A stretch of DNA of 64,000 nucleotides from Lepus europaeus (Eukaryota > Chordata > Mammalia > Lagomorpha > Leporidae): assembly GCF_033115175.1 (NCBI RefSeq), contig NC_084834.1, positions 38,670,077 to 38,734,076 of the forward strand. The letters run 5' to 3'. Positions 21,515 to 31,417 of this stretch are shown piece by piece. Made by a program: the position numbers and the translations under genes. The notes beneath the pieces are model-generated. The model saw only the letters and a program-made list of their open reading frames with translations, was not told where the DNA came from and searched no databases. The stretch's first letter is position 1. Each line of letters opens with the position of its first letter.

Positions 21515-23059
21515 AAGAGATCCTCCATCCACTGGCTCACTCCCAAATGGCTGCAATGGCCAAGGCCAGGCCAGGGTAAAGCCAGGAGCCAGAGCTTCAT
21601 TCTGGTGGGTGGCAGAAGCCCAAGCACTTGGGCCATCTTCTGCTTTTTCAGGTGCATCAACAGGGAGCTGCATTGGAAGTAGAGCAGCCAGGACTTGAAC
21701 CAGTGCTCTTATGGGTTGCTGACATTGCAGGCAGCAGCTTAACCCAGAGCCAGCCCCTCCATTCTTTTTTTTAAATTTTTTTTTTTATTTTTATTTTTTG
21801 ACAGGCAGAGTGGATAGAAAGAGAGACAGAGAGAAAGGTCTTCCTTTTTGCCATTGGTTCACCCTCCAATGGCTGCTGTGGCCTGCGCATCATGCTGATC
21901 CGAAGCCTGGAGCCAGGTGCTTCTCCTGGTCTCCCATGCGGGTGCAGGGCCCAAGCACTTAGGCCATCCTCCACTGCCTTCCCGGGCGATAGCAGAGAGC
22001 TGGCCTGGAAGAGGGGCAACCGGGATAGAATCCGGCGCCCCGACTGGGACTAGAACCCGGTGTGCCGGCACCACAAAGCGGAGGATTAGCCTGTTAAGCC
22101 AGGGCGCCGGCCCCCCGCCATTCTTAATTTAAAGTTTTTCCTAAAAAAGAAGCTTGATTACTCCTGAGAACATTAGTAATTAAAACTGGATCTTTGGGCC
22201 GGCACTGCGGCTCAATAGGCTAATCATCCGCCTGCGGCGCCAGCACCCTGGGTTCTAGTCCCGGTTGGGCCGCCAGATTCTGTCCCGGTCGCTCCTCTTC
22301 CAGCCCAGCTCTCTGCTGTGGCCCGGGAGTGCAGTGGAGGATGGCCCAGGTCCTTGGGCCCTACACCCGCATGGGAGACCAGGAGAAGCACCTGGCTCCT
22401 GGCTTCGGATCAACGCAGTGCGCCGACCACAGCGGCCATTGGGGGGTGAACCCAATGGAAAAGGAAGACCTTTCTCTCTGGCTCTCTCTCACACTGTCCA
22501 CTCTGCCTGTCAATAAATGAATAAATAAATAAAAATTTAAAAAACTGGATCTTTGATTGCTATGAATGTCATATATTAACCATTACTCCCATTGTATATT
22601 CTGTCAGACAGTGGTTCTGCGACAGTGGCTGTCCTCCAAGATACCTAATTCATGGAGCTGGGAGACAGACTGGGCGATTCACTCTCAGTAGCAAACCCTA
22701 AAATCAGATGTGTAACACATATCCACCAACCAGCCTAGCCTATACCTATTATGTAATTTTATCAGAGAAATTGAGTTTAAACTTTTAAGGGTTGCCTTTT
22801 CAAGTTCAGTGTGTCTGATTGTGTTTAACAGCTTATTCCATTTATGCTTTTTGGATTTGTGGATCTCTTAGTCTTTTATTTCTAGCTAGAATAATTATAA
22901 GTATTTTAATCTGTCCTTATTCCTCTTATAAGTATCATTATTAATCTCTAAGTTGTTGGCAGGATCACATTTCTAATTTTAGTTGTAAACTACTTGTAGC
23001 TCATCAAACAACACAATGAAGATGTTTTAGAGTACAAAAGAAGAAATGGATTGGAGTAA
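17860..23059 (+). CDS. NDUFC1: NDUFC1, complex I subunit C1 (KFYI), 3 coding exons
   Basis: NDUFC1 is a small accessory subunit of mitochondrial NADH:ubiquinone oxidoreductase (complex I) in the inner-membrane arm; it is not catalytic. The coding sequence joins 17860-17926, 18468-18571 and 23000-23059 and gives 76 residues, the same length as human NDUFC1. Residues 1-27 form an arginine- and leucine-rich, acid-free mitochondrial presequence. The mature N terminus includes the KFY motif at residues 28-30. A single hydrophobic segment spans about 43-59, followed by a charged tail ending RRNGLE. Every junction has GT/AG borders and compatible phase (S23 is split across introns 1). The start codon has A at -3 and G at +4. 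I saw no frameshift or internal stop. The 76-residue product is spread over about 11 kb because introns 2 and 3 are full of SINEs. Confidence 0.97.
17927..18467 (+). other. NDUFC1: NDUFC1 intron 1
   Basis: A 541-bp intron with GT/AG borders. Its first 400 bases are the downstream half of the CpG island. It contains no SINE, unlike introns 2 and 3. Confidence 0.9.
18468..18571 (+). CDS. NDUFC1: NDUFC1 coding exon 2
   Basis: This 104-nt exon follows a pyrimidine-rich acceptor (CCCCTTTCAG). It starts with the last two bases of codon 23 and ends in phase 0 after the residues LWIY, at a GTAAGA donor. It encodes the KFY motif and most of the membrane segment. Confidence 0.96.
19122..19391 (+). mobile_element. 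C-SINE, old, tail lost
   Basis: GCCTTGTAGCATAGTGGGTT to CACTCTGCCTTTC, where a minus-strand SINE begins. Confidence 0.83.
19400..19677 (-). mobile_element. C-SINE, standard
   Basis: It abuts the truncated 3' end of the previous copy. It runs from TTTTAAGATTTTATTT to CACGCCAGCCCC. Confidence 0.9.
19693..19957 (-). mobile_element. C-SINE, old
   Basis: TSD TACCTAATACTTT at 19680-19692 and 19958-19970, still perfect despite a diverged body. Confidence 0.88.
20015..20100 (-). repeat. Probable MIR fragment
   Basis: TATTAACCCATTGCAGATGA followed by AGAAACACACTTAGAGAATT fits a diverged MIR core in reverse, within NDUFC1 intron 2. Confidence 0.35.
20175..20501 (+). mobile_element. C-SINE, standard/old
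   Basis: TSD TAAAGTTGATTCAA at 20161-20174 and 20502-20515. Confidence 0.93.
20555..20894 (-). mobile_element. C-SINE, standard
   Basis: Flanked by ATTTTTTGTTTTAT and ATTTTTTGGTTTTAT, a TSD with one indel. Confidence 0.92.
21081..21397 (-). mobile_element. C-SINE, standard/old
   Basis: AAAGATTTATTTTATTTATT to CACAATGCCAGCCCC. Fused directly to the next copy. Confidence 0.88.
21420..21757 (-). mobile_element. C-SINE, standard, with (GA)n
   Basis: About 30 bp of GA repeat. The head is shortened (TTAACCCAGAGCCAGCCCC). Confidence 0.88.
21767..22117 (-). mobile_element. C-SINE, young
   Basis: TSD CCATTCTT at 21759-21766 and 22118-22125. Third copy in a row at this spot. Confidence 0.93.
22197..22540 (+). 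mobile_element. C-SINE, young
   Basis: Perfect 15-bp TSD AAAACTGGATCTTTG at 22182-22196 and 22541-22555. Confidence 0.96.
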
Positions 23060-23082
23060 ACTTTGGAAATGCCAGTAATACT
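23000..23082 (+). CDS. NDUFC1: NDUFC1 exon 3 (last coding exon)
   Basis: The acceptor is ACTTGTAG. Bases 23000-23059 encode [19 protein letters not shown] and a TAA stop. Bases 23060-23082 are 3'UTR, ending at a strong GTAAGT donor at 23083. A further, purely untranslated exon is therefore expected downstream, and a good candidate starts at 29006. Confidence 0.95.
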
Positions 23083-23203
23083 GTAAGTATAAAATTTTTT
23101 GGGTAGACTAGATTGTGCAAATTAATTTTAAATACTGTATTTTGTTTTTTTAATTAGGTTTATACCTTTTAGCACCCCTATTCTTTCTGTATCAAATTCA
23201 TGA

Positions 23204-23444
23204 ATTATGATGCCTATGACAGCTGGGGCTGGGCTAAGCCAAACCCAAGAGGCAGGAATTCAACCCGCGTCTCTTACAGGGGGATGGGGACCTAAGCACT
23301 TGAGCTATCATCTGCTGCCTCCCAGGCTATGAGTTAGCAGGAAGCTGGAATCAGAACTGGAGCCAGAACTTGGACTCATGGGCTCCAGTATGTGATGCAG
23401 GTGTCCCAAAAGGGTACCTTATCCTCTGTGCCAAATGTCTACAC
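23204..23444 (-). mobile_element. C-SINE, old
   Basis: Diverged copy lacking its tail: CAGCTGGGGCTGGGCTAAGC to CTGTGCCAAATGTCTAC. Confidence 0.75.
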
Positions 23445-23485
23445 CTTAATGCTTTGGCTCAAACACCTTTTAGCATAATCATTTT

Positions 23486-23780
23486 TTTTTTTTAAGATTT
23501 ATTTTATTTGAAAGGCAGAGTTGGAGAGAGAGATCTTCCATCTACTGATTCACTCCCCAAATGGCCACAGTGGCCAGGGCTGGGCCAAGCAGAAGCCAGG
23601 AGCTTCTTTAGGGTTTCCCACATGGTTGCAGGGGCGCTTGGGCCATCATTCACTGCTTTCCTAGGCACATTAGCAGGGATCTGGATTAGAAGTCGAGCAG
23701 CTGGGACTCAAACCAGTGCCCATATGGGATGCTGGCAGCACAGGCAACAGCTTTAGCTGCTAAGCCATAATGCCAACCCA
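23486..23780 (-). mobile_element. C-SINE, standard
   Basis: Perfect 15-bp TSD TAGCATAATCATTTT at 23471-23485 and 23781-23795. Confidence 0.95.
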
Positions 23781-23845
23781 TAGCATAATCATTTTAAGTC
23801 ATTGTTTGTTTGTTTTTTTAGTATTAGAGGATTTCATAGGACTTT

Positions 23846-24163
23846 TTTATTTTAAAGATTTATTTATGTATTTGAAAGGCAGAGTTACAGAGAGGCAGAG
23901 AGAGAGAGAGAGAGAGGTCTTCCATCAGCTGGTTCATTCTCCAAATGACTGCAACAGCCGGAGCTGGGCCAATCCAAAGCCAGGAGCCTGGAGCTTCTTC
24001 TAGGTCTCTCACATGGGTGCAGGGGCCAGGGACTTGGGCCATCTTCTACTGCTTTCCCAGGTCACAGCAGAGAACTGGATCGGATGGGACATGCATGGGT
24101 GCCCATATGGAATGCTGGCACTACAGAAAGCAGCTTTGACCACTACACCAGAGCACTGGCCCC
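23846..24163 (-). mobile_element. C-SINE, standard
   Basis: AAAGATTTATTTATGTATTT to GAGCACTGGCCCC. The right-middle part is shortened. Confidence 0.9.
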
Positions 24164-24236
24164 TAAATCATCATTTTTGACCCAGTGTTTAAACACACTT
24201 ATATTTATGAATGAAACTAAAAGCATAGTACTTTCT

Positions 24237-24543
24237 TTTTTTTTTTTTTTTTGACAGAGTTAGACAATGAGAGGAAGAGACAGAGAGAAAGGTCTTCCCT
24301 CTGTTGGTTCACCCCCCAAATGGCTGCCATGGCCGGAGCTACGCTGATCCAAAGCCAGGTGCTTCTTCCTGGTCTCCCATGCGGGTGCAGGGGCCCAAGC
24401 ACTTGGGCCATCCTCCACTGCCTTCCCAGGCCACAGCAGAGAGCTGAACTGGAAGAGGAGCAACTGGGACCAGAACCCAGCACCCATATGGGATGCCGGC
24501 GCCAAAGGCGGAGGATCAACCAAGTGAGCCACAGCACCGGCCC
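24237..24543 (-). mobile_element. C-SINE, intermediate
   Basis: Has GACAGAGTTAGACAATGAGA tail with a CCATATGGGATGCCGGCGCC head. Flanks AAGCATAGTACTTTCT and AAGCATATTACTTTCT form a TSD. Confidence 0.93.
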
Positions 24544-24633
24544 AAGCATATTACTTTCTTAAATTCAATAGTGCTTTATACATTTCCTTCATAGCACTTA
24601 TGAAAGTTATCATTATTTATATTAGAATTGCTT

Positions 24634-24962
24634 TGGGTGTGCTGTGACATAATGGGCTAAGCTTCTACCTGTGGCAACAGCATCCCATATGGGCACTAGT
24701 TCACGTCTCACCTGCTCCTCTTCTGATCCAGCTCTTCTGTGGCTTGGGAAAGCAGTAGAAGATGGCCAAATTTCTTGGGTCCCTGAACCTACATGGGAGA
24801 CCAGAAGAAGCTCCTGGCTTTGGATCAGATCAGCTCTGGCCATGGCGGCCATTTGGAGAGTGAACCAGCAGATGGGAGACCTTTCTCTCTGATTCTCCCT
24901 CTTCTGTCTGTAAATCTTCCAGTCTTTATTTATAAATAAGTAAAATCTGAAGGAAAAAAAAA
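24634..24962 (+). mobile_element. C-SINE, standard/old
   Basis: TSD AGAATTGCTT at 24624-24633 and 24963-24972. Confidence 0.88.
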
Positions 24963-24974
24963 AGAATTGCTTAA

Positions 24975-25085
24975 TGTCTTTGACATTCCTTGCTTGAGTG
25001 TGAATTCCATGGGAACCAGAATCCTATTTCATTAATTGTCATGTACTCAGCAACATGTTGAATGCCTGGCCTGTAGTAGAATGGA
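24975..25085 (+). repeat. Probable L2 3' fragment
   Basis: GTGTGAATTCCATGGGAACC and TGTTGAATGCCTGGCCTGTA fit the L2 3' end, diverged, in NDUFC1 intron 3. Confidence 0.4.
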
Positions 25086-25227
25086 AAAGTGTACTTAAAA
25101 TTTTTTTCTACATGACCATGTCATTATGATTGTCACTATGACTAACATCAACTCAAACAATTCCTGGGAAAGCCTAGCAGTGAAAAAAGATAACATTCTA
25201 CGTGGTCTGTGATGACAAGGATCAGTT

Positions 25228-25320
25228 TATTTTATATATATTAAAATATAAACTGTATATATTACTGTGTAGTTATCTGTATATTATCTATATATTCATA
25301 CACACATACATACATATTAA
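25228..25320. repeat. AT-rich and (ACAT)n low complexity
   Basis: TATATATATTAAAATATAAA then ATACACACATACATACATAT, in NDUFC1 intron 3. Confidence 0.85.
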
Positions 25321-25354
25321 GGATATTTGTGAATTCCTATACTAATCCCTTTGT

Positions 25355-25691
25355 GTTGTTTTGTTTTTGTTTTTTTGACAGGCAGAGTGATAGAGAGAGA
25401 GAGACAGAGAGAAAGGTCTTCCTTTTTGCCATTGGTTCACACTCCAGTGGCCGCTGCAGCCGGCGCATCTCGAGGATCTGAAGGCAGGAGCCAGGTGCTT
25501 CCTCCTGGTATCCCATGCGGGTGTAGGGCCCAAGTACTTGGGCCATCCTCCACTGCCTTCCCGGGCCATAGCAGAGAGCTGGCCTGGAAGAGGGGCAACC
25601 GGGATAGAATCCAGCGCTCCAACCAGGACTAGAATCTGGTGTGCTGGCGCCACAAGGTGGAGGATTAGCCTGTTAAGCCACGGCACCGGCC
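25355..25691 (-). mobile_element. C-SINE, young
   Basis: Perfect 14-bp TSD ACTAATCCCTTTGT at 25341-25354 and 25692-25705. Confidence 0.96.
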
Positions 25692-25736
25692 ACTAATCCC
25701 TTTGTAAATTGAGAAATCACTCTCAAAATTCTCAAG

Positions 25737-26430
25737 CTGGGGCAGGTGTTGTTGTGTTTTTTTTTGTTTTGTTTTTTTTTTGACAGGCAGAGTGGATAGT
25801 GAGAGACAGAGAGAAAGGTCTTCCTTTGCCGTTGGTTCACCCTCTAATGGCTGCTGTGGCCAGCGCACTGCGGCCGGTGCACCGCACTGATCCGAAGCCA
25901 GGTGCTTCGAAGCCAGGAGCCAGGTGCTTCTCCTGGTCTCCCATGGGGTGCAGGGCCCAAGCACTTGGGCCATCCTCCACTGCACTCCCGGGCCACAGCA
26001 GAGAGCTGGACTGGAAGAGGGGCAACTGGGACAGAATCCGGTGCCCCAACCAGGACTAGAACCTGGTGTGCCGGCGCTGCTAGGCAGAGGATTAGCCTGT
26101 TGAGCCATGGCGCCGGCCTGGGGCAGTTGTTTTGGTACAGTGAGTTAAGCCACCCTTTGGGATGCCCATATCCCATATCAGAGTGCCAGTTCAACTCTTG
26201 GCTCTCTGCTTCTGATCCAACTTCTCACTAATGTGCCTAGTGAAGCAGCAGATAATGGCCCAAGTACTTGCATCTCTTCTGCCGAAGACCTTAAGGGAGA
26301 CCTGGGATCCTATCTTCATCCTGGCCCAACAGTAGCTGTTGAGAGCATTTGGAAAGAGAACCACAAGATGGAAGACCTTTCTCTCTGTGTCTCTCTCTCT
26401 ATCTCTGCCTTTCAAATAAATCTTTTTTTT
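25737..26430 (+). mobile_element. C-SINE, old, interrupted in its head
   Basis: The first bases of the head (CTGGGGCAGGTGTT) lie at 25737-25750 and the body at 26117-26430, with a young minus-strand SINE between. Confidence 0.85.
25751..26116 (-). mobile_element. C-SINE, young, nested
   Basis: Flanked by CTGGGGCAGGTGTT and CTGGGGCAGTTGTT. Contains a local duplication of CGAAGCCAGGTGCTT. Confidence 0.93.
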
Positions 26431-26467
26431 CCTGGAGTTTCTTCTTCCTTCCACTGGTTTATTTTCT

Positions 26468-26795
26468 TTTTAAAAAATTTTTAAAATTTATTATTTATTT
26501 GACAGAGTTAGACAGTGAGAGAGAGACAGAGAGAAAGGTCCTCCTTCATTGGTTCACCCCCCCAGATGGCCGCTACGGCCAGAGCTATGCCATTCTGAAG
26601 CCAGGAGCCAGGTGCTTCTTCCTGGTCTCCCATGCGGGTGCAGGGCCCAAGCACTTGGACCATCTTCCACTGCCTTCCCGGGCCATAGCAGAGAGCTGGA
26701 CTGGAAGAGGAGCAACCGGGACTGGAACCCAGCGCCCATATGGGATGTCTGTGCCGCAGGCAGAAGATTAACCAAGTGAACCACGGCGCCACCCC
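26468..26795 (-). mobile_element. C-SINE, intermediate
   Basis: GACAGAGTTAGACAGTGAGA tail and AACCAAGTGAACCACGGCGC head. It ends in a C run. Confidence 0.88.
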
Positions 26796-26803
26796 CCCCC
26801 CCC

Positions 26804-27131
26804 TTTTTAAATATTTATTTATTTATTATTTGAAAGGCAAAGTTACAGAGAGGCAGAAGCAGAGAGAGAGAGGTTTTTCATCCACTGGTTCACTCCCCAG
26901 ATGGCTGCAACAGCCAGAGCTGTGCCAATCTGAAGCCAGAAGCCAGGAGCTTCCTCTGGGTCTTCCATGAGGGTGCAGGGGCCCAAAGACTTGGGCCACC
27001 TTCCACTGCTTTCCCAGGCCATGGCAGAGAGCTGAATTGGAAGTGGGGCAGCCAGGACTCGAACGAGCACCCATATGGGATGCCAGCATTACAGGTGGCG
27101 GCTTTACCTGCTATGCCACTATGCTGGCCCC
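26804..27131 (-). mobile_element. C-SINE, standard
   Basis: ATATTTATTTATTTATTATT to CACTATGCTGGCCCC. Confidence 0.92.
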
Positions 27132-27159
27132 TCAAATCTTTAATAGAAAAAAATATATA

Positions 27160-27495
27160 GTAGGAGCAATACTGTGGCATAGCCGGTAAAGCTGCCGCCT
27201 TCGGTGCCAGCATCCCTCCCACATGGTTGCTGATTCAAGTCCCAGCTGCTCTACTTCTGATCCAGCTCTCTGCTATGGCCTGGGAAAGCAGTAGAAGATG
27301 GCCCAAGTCCTTGGGTCCTTGCACCCACATAGGAGACCTGGAAGAAGCTCCAGGCTCCTGGCTTCAGATCGGTGCAACTCTGGCTGTTGTAGACATTTGG
27401 AGAGTGAACCAGCGGGTTGAAGATCTCTTTCTCTGCCTCTGCCTCTGCATCTCTATAACTCTGCCTTCCAAATAAATCAATGAATCTTGGAAAAG
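27160..27495 (+). mobile_element. C-SINE, standard
   Basis: GCAATACTGTGGCATAGCCG to CCAAATAAATCAATGAATCT. Confidence 0.92.
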
Positions 27496-27594
27496 TCTTG
27501 GGGCCTGCTTTGTGGTGCAGTGGGTAAAGCCACTGCCACCTGCAACACTAGCATCCCATGTGGGTATAGTTGAGTCCTAGCTACTCCACATTCT

Positions 27595-27919
27595 TTTTCC
27601 TAAAGTCTTTTCTCATGGTCATTTTATATATATATAATTATACATATTTATATATTATATATAATTTTTTAAAAATTTATTTGAAAGGCAGAGTTAGAGA
27701 GGTCTTCCATCTGCTGATTCACTCCCCAAATGGCTGCAATGGCCAGAACTAGGCTGATCCAAAGCCAGGAGCCAGAGCTTCTTTTGGGTCTCCTATGAGG
27801 GTACAGGGCCCCAAACACCTGGGCCATCTTCTGCTGCTTTCCCAGGCCATAGCAGAGAGCTAGATTGGAAGTGGAGCAGCTAGGACTCAAACCAGTACCC
27901 ATATGGGATGCTGGCACTG
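27595..27919 (-). mobile_element. C-SINE, standard, nested
   Basis: Flanked by CTCCACATTCT and CTCCACTTCT. The A-rich side is a (TA)n tract. The head ends abruptly at GGATGCTGGCACTG. Confidence 0.82.
27622..27668. repeat. AT-rich (TA)n tract
   Basis: TATATATATAATTATACATA and related units at the tail side of a minus-strand SINE. Confidence 0.85.
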
Positions 27920-28077
27920 CTCCACTTCTGGCCTGGGAAAGCCACAGAAGTTGGCTCAAGTGCTTGGGGCCCTGCACCCAGGTGAGAGACCCAGAAGAGA
28001 CTCCTGGCTCCTGGCTTCAGCCTGCTTCATCCATGACCATTGTGGCCATTTGGAGAATAAACTAGCAAATGAAAGAT

Positions 28078-28119
28078 TGTGTGTGTGTGTGTGTGTATGT
28101 GAGAGAGAGAGAGAGAGAC
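28078..28119 (+). repeat. (TG)n then (GA)n
   Basis: Short dinucleotide tracts grown from the CT/GT-rich 3' part of a plus-strand C-SINE. Confidence 0.9.
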
Positions 28120-28358
28120 TATCTCTGCAACTCTGTCTTTCAAGTAAATAATTTTTTAAAAATCTCTAGTTTTATGGATTAGGTTGATTAAAGTGGATAA
28201 TTTTCATCTACTGAATGGTAAACATAGTGGTCACAACTATACTTTGTTTTGTTTACCATATTTCATAATTCTGAATCTCAAACTCAGCTCTTTATAGAGT
28301 TAATTATCCAAATCCTTTCTTTTTTTTTTTTTTTTTTTCTTTCTGGTAATACCACCCT

Positions 28359-28697
28359 GGGGGCCAGCAATGTGGCTCAGGAGGTTAATGTCCTGGCCTG
28401 TAGCACTGGCATTTCATATGGGCACTGGTTCAGTTCCCAGCTGCTCCACTTCCTGTCAAGCTCTCTGCTAATGCACCTGGGAAAGCAGCAGAGGATGGTC
28501 CAAGTGCTTGGGCCCTACATCCATGTAGGAGACCCGGAAGAAGCTCCTGGCTCTTGGCTTCTGCCTGGCACTGCACTGGCCTTTGTGGCCATTTGAAGAG
28601 TGAACCAGCAGATTAAAGACCTCTTTTTCTCTGTCTCTTTCTCTCTCTGTAACTGCCTTTTAAGTAAATAAAATAAATCTTTTAAAAAAAACAAAAA
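28359..28697 (+). mobile_element. C-SINE, standard
   Basis: GGGGGCCAGCAATGTGGCTC to AAATAAAATAAATCTTTTAA. Confidence 0.92.
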
Positions 28698-29005
28698 GCT
28701 GCTTGGGAGGCCTACATCCCATTAAAAAAAACTCACCCTGACCATTTCACTACTACAATCAACAGTCAAGAGTTAAAAATAAAATGGGCATTTAAATCAA
28801 AACCAGATGACTTGAGCTACTCTTTCAGAACTCAGACAAAATATTCTTGTTAAAATTTAAATAAAATATTTATTTTCCTTTTTGTGGATTTGTTCTTAGA
28901 CTTTCCCTGTTGCTGTAAGGTAAATTATTCAGAGTAGTCTAATTTCATTAAATTTTATTTCTATTGATTAATGCTATCATTTTTTTGTTTTTGTCTTTGT
29001 TACAG

Positions 29006-29145
29006 GTATGCACATATGGTGATTAGCAGTTCCTCTGGATTATTCTGTTGAATTGTAAATGTAAGAGAAAAAATTTTATGTGAATATATGTCAAGTCAGC
29101 ATTTGTGTTTTGCAACATTAAATAAAAAAAAAAAACTTATATGTT
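29006..29145 (+). other. NDUFC1: NDUFC1 terminal 3'UTR exon with AATAAA
   Basis: A long T-rich tract followed by TTGTTACAG ends at 29005, a strong acceptor. About 115 bases later an AATAAA poly(A) signal lies at 29121-29126. It pairs with the donor at 23083. The stop codon is only 23 nt upstream of that junction, so the mRNA should not trigger nonsense-mediated decay. The cleavage point (about 29145) is an estimate. Confidence 0.75.
29121..29126 (+). terminator. NDUFC1: Poly(A) signal AATAAA of NDUFC1
   Basis: A canonical hexamer near the end of the predicted terminal exon, followed by an A run and then a weak T/G-rich stretch. Confidence 0.7.
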
Positions 29146-29149
29146 CTTC

Positions 29150-29627
29150 AGATAATGCATGCCTGCCAACTTATAGACAATAACAGTTCTGAGGTACGAT
29201 ATGAGACATGTTTCCATTGGAAGATGCCATTGCTTCCAGGGCCAGATGTAACTAAAGACAAGCTAGAAAAAAAACATTATGGAAATAGATTTGAAAAAAT
29301 CACTGCTGAAGGATTTCTCCTTTTTTAAACTTTTAGTTTCTGATTAAAACACTCTTCAGTATATGAAAGAGACAGAAGCACTTTGTTATTCAGAGTACAA
29401 AAGGCTCCAAATACTGTTTTCTTCAAGAGGCACCATTTTGATGAGTCGGAAGGTAAAGGTGGGTCCTATTGCCAGAGGTTCTTTTTACTCCGTTCCTTTT
29501 ATTGGGTGACTGTTGTAGTTATGGTTATGGCAACACAAAATTTATTGTCCCTCTTTACTAATACAGCTTTCATCCAATGACTTAGAAAACTCTTGATTAT
29601 TTAAAAAGAGAGGTGATTAATAGACAC
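29150..29627. other. Intergenic DNA after NDUFC1
   Basis: AT-rich, nothing recognised. Confidence 0.6.
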
Positions 29628-29635
29628 AATTACAG

Positions 29636-29955
29636 GTTCCTGTGTTGTGGTGTAGCTTATAAAGCCACAGCCTGTGATGCAGGCATCCCATATGGGTGCT
29701 GGTGCAAGTCCCTGCTGATCCACTTCAATCCAGCTGCCTGCTTATCCGCCTGGGAAAGCAGCACATGATGGCCCAAGTACGTGGGCCCCTGCTCCCACAT
29801 GGGAGACCCAAAAGAATCTGCTACTTCCTGACTTGGGCTTGGCCCAGCTTTGATCGTTGCCGCCATTCGGGGAACCAGTGGGGAAAAGACACCTCTGCCT
29901 GCCTCTGTGTCTCTCTCTAACACTTCCTTTCTAATAAATAGATAGTAAAAAAAAG
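29636..29955 (+). mobile_element. C-SINE, old/standard
   Basis: TSD AATTACAG at 29628-29635 and 29956-29963. The first intergenic SINE after NDUFC1. Confidence 0.87.
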
Positions 29956-30059
29956 AATTACAGTATACTCTAAAGAAGAAATACAGTATACAATTACAGT
30001 ATACTTCATCTGTCCCTCATCAAAATTCTGTCTTATGCATCAATTAAAACTTATTTATG

Positions 30060-30394
30060 TGGGGCTGGCGCTGTGGCTCAGCAAGTTAATGCCCTGTCCT
30101 GAAGTGCCAGCATTCCGTATGGGTGCCGGTTCGAGACCCGGGTGCTCCACTTCCAATCCAGCTCTCTGCTGTGGCCTGGGAAAGCAGTTAGAAGATGGCC
30201 CAAGTCCTTGGGCCCCTGCACCCGCGTGGGAGACCTGGAAGAAGCTCCTGGCTTCGGACCTGTGCAGCTCCGGCTGTTGCGGCCATCTGGGGAGTGAACC
30301 ATCGGATGGAAGACCTCTCTCTCTCCGCCTCTCCTCTCTCTGTGTAACCTCTGACTTTCAAATAAATAAATAAATCTTTTTAAAAAAAAAAAAA
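30060..30394 (+). mobile_element. C-SINE, standard
   Basis: Flanked by ACTTATTTATG and ACCTATTTATG. The next copy starts inside the same target sequence. Confidence 0.93.
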
Positions 30395-30405
30395 ACCTAT
30401 TTATG

Positions 30406-30763
30406 GGGCCAGTGCTGTGGCTCACTTGGTTAATCCTCTGCGGCACCGGCATCCCATATGGGCACTGGGTTCTAGTCCCGGTTGCTTCTCTTCAAGTCCA
30501 ACTCTCTGCTGTGGCCCTGGAGGGCAGTGGAGGATGGCCCAGGTGCTTGGGCCCTGCACCCGCATGGGAGACCAGGAAGAAGCACCTGGATCCTGGCATT
30601 GGATCGGCATAGCTCCAGCCGTAGCAGCCATTTAGGGGGTGAACCAGCAAAAGGAAGACCTTTCTCTCTCTCTCTCTCTCTCTCTCTCATTCTCTCACTC
30701 TCTCACTCTCTCACTGTCTAACTCTATTTGTCAAATAAATTTAAAAAATAATTAAACTTATTT
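30406..30763 (+). mobile_element. C-SINE, intermediate
   Basis: It uses the same ACYTATTTAT target as the previous copy. Head GTGGCTCACTTGGTTAATCC with a CATATGGGCAC body. Confidence 0.92.
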
Positions 30764-30951
30764 ATATGCCACTTCATTAACTTGTAGTTTAAACACTTTG
30801 TGTACCATACATTTAAAAATTGATTCTTTGTTTCTCTGTTCCAAATTTAAAAGGAAAATTGCATTGCCTTGTTAGTTCTGCATGTGTTTTGAGATCTAGT
30901 CAACATCTAACCTAGGAGAATTGTGGCCCAGTATCTCTGGAAGTCACTTAT

Positions 30952-31338
30952 TTCTTTGGTTTTCTTTTTTTTTTTTTTCTTTTCTTTTCTTTTTTTTTTT
31001 TTTATTTTTGACAGGCAGAGTGGACAGTGAGAGAGAGAGAGAGACAGAGAGAAAGGTCTTCCTTTGCCGTTGGTTCACCCTCTAATGGCCGCCGCGGTAG
31101 CACGCTGCGGCCGGCGCACCGCGCTGTTCCGATGGCAGGAGCCAGTTGCTTCTCCTGGTCTCCCACGGGGTGCAGAGCCCAAACACTTGGGCCATCCTCC
31201 ACTGCACTCCCTGGCCACAGCAGAGAGCTGGCCTGGAAGAGGGGCAACCGGGACAGGATCGGTGCCCCGACCGGGACTAGAACCCGGTGTGCCGGCGCCG
31301 CAAGGCGGAGGATTAGCCTGTTGAGCCACAGCGCCGGC
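30952..31338 (-). mobile_element. C-SINE, young
   Basis: Perfect 17-bp TSD CTCTGGAAGTCACTTAT at 30935-30951 and 31339-31355. Long T-rich tail. Confidence 0.97.
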
Positions 31339-31417
31339 CTCTGGAAGTCACTTATACACATACATTGTTATATTCTTTCAAAAAAATGGACGTAAATTGC
31401 ATCAAAGACCAGGTTAA

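Larger units (their letters stand above)
18572..22999 (+). other. NDUFC1: NDUFC1 intron 2
   Basis: A 4.4-kb intron bounded by GTAAGA and TTGTAG. It holds nine C-SINE copies (19.1-22.5 kb) and a weak MIR remnant. Bases 18580-19120 and 22556-22990 show no repeat I recognise. Confidence 0.9.
27499..28165 (+). mobile_element. C-SINE, standard, interrupted
   Basis: The head part (27499-27594) and body (27920-28165) are separated by a minus-strand copy. The body carries (TG)n and (GA)n. Confidence 0.87.
23083..29005 (+). other. NDUFC1: NDUFC1 intron 3, within the 3'UTR
   Basis: A 5.9-kb intron separating the stop-codon exon from the terminal untranslated exon. It is mostly C-SINE sequence, including two nested pairs. 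Bases 25200-25340 are AT-rich with TATA and ACATAC repeats. Confidence 0.72.
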
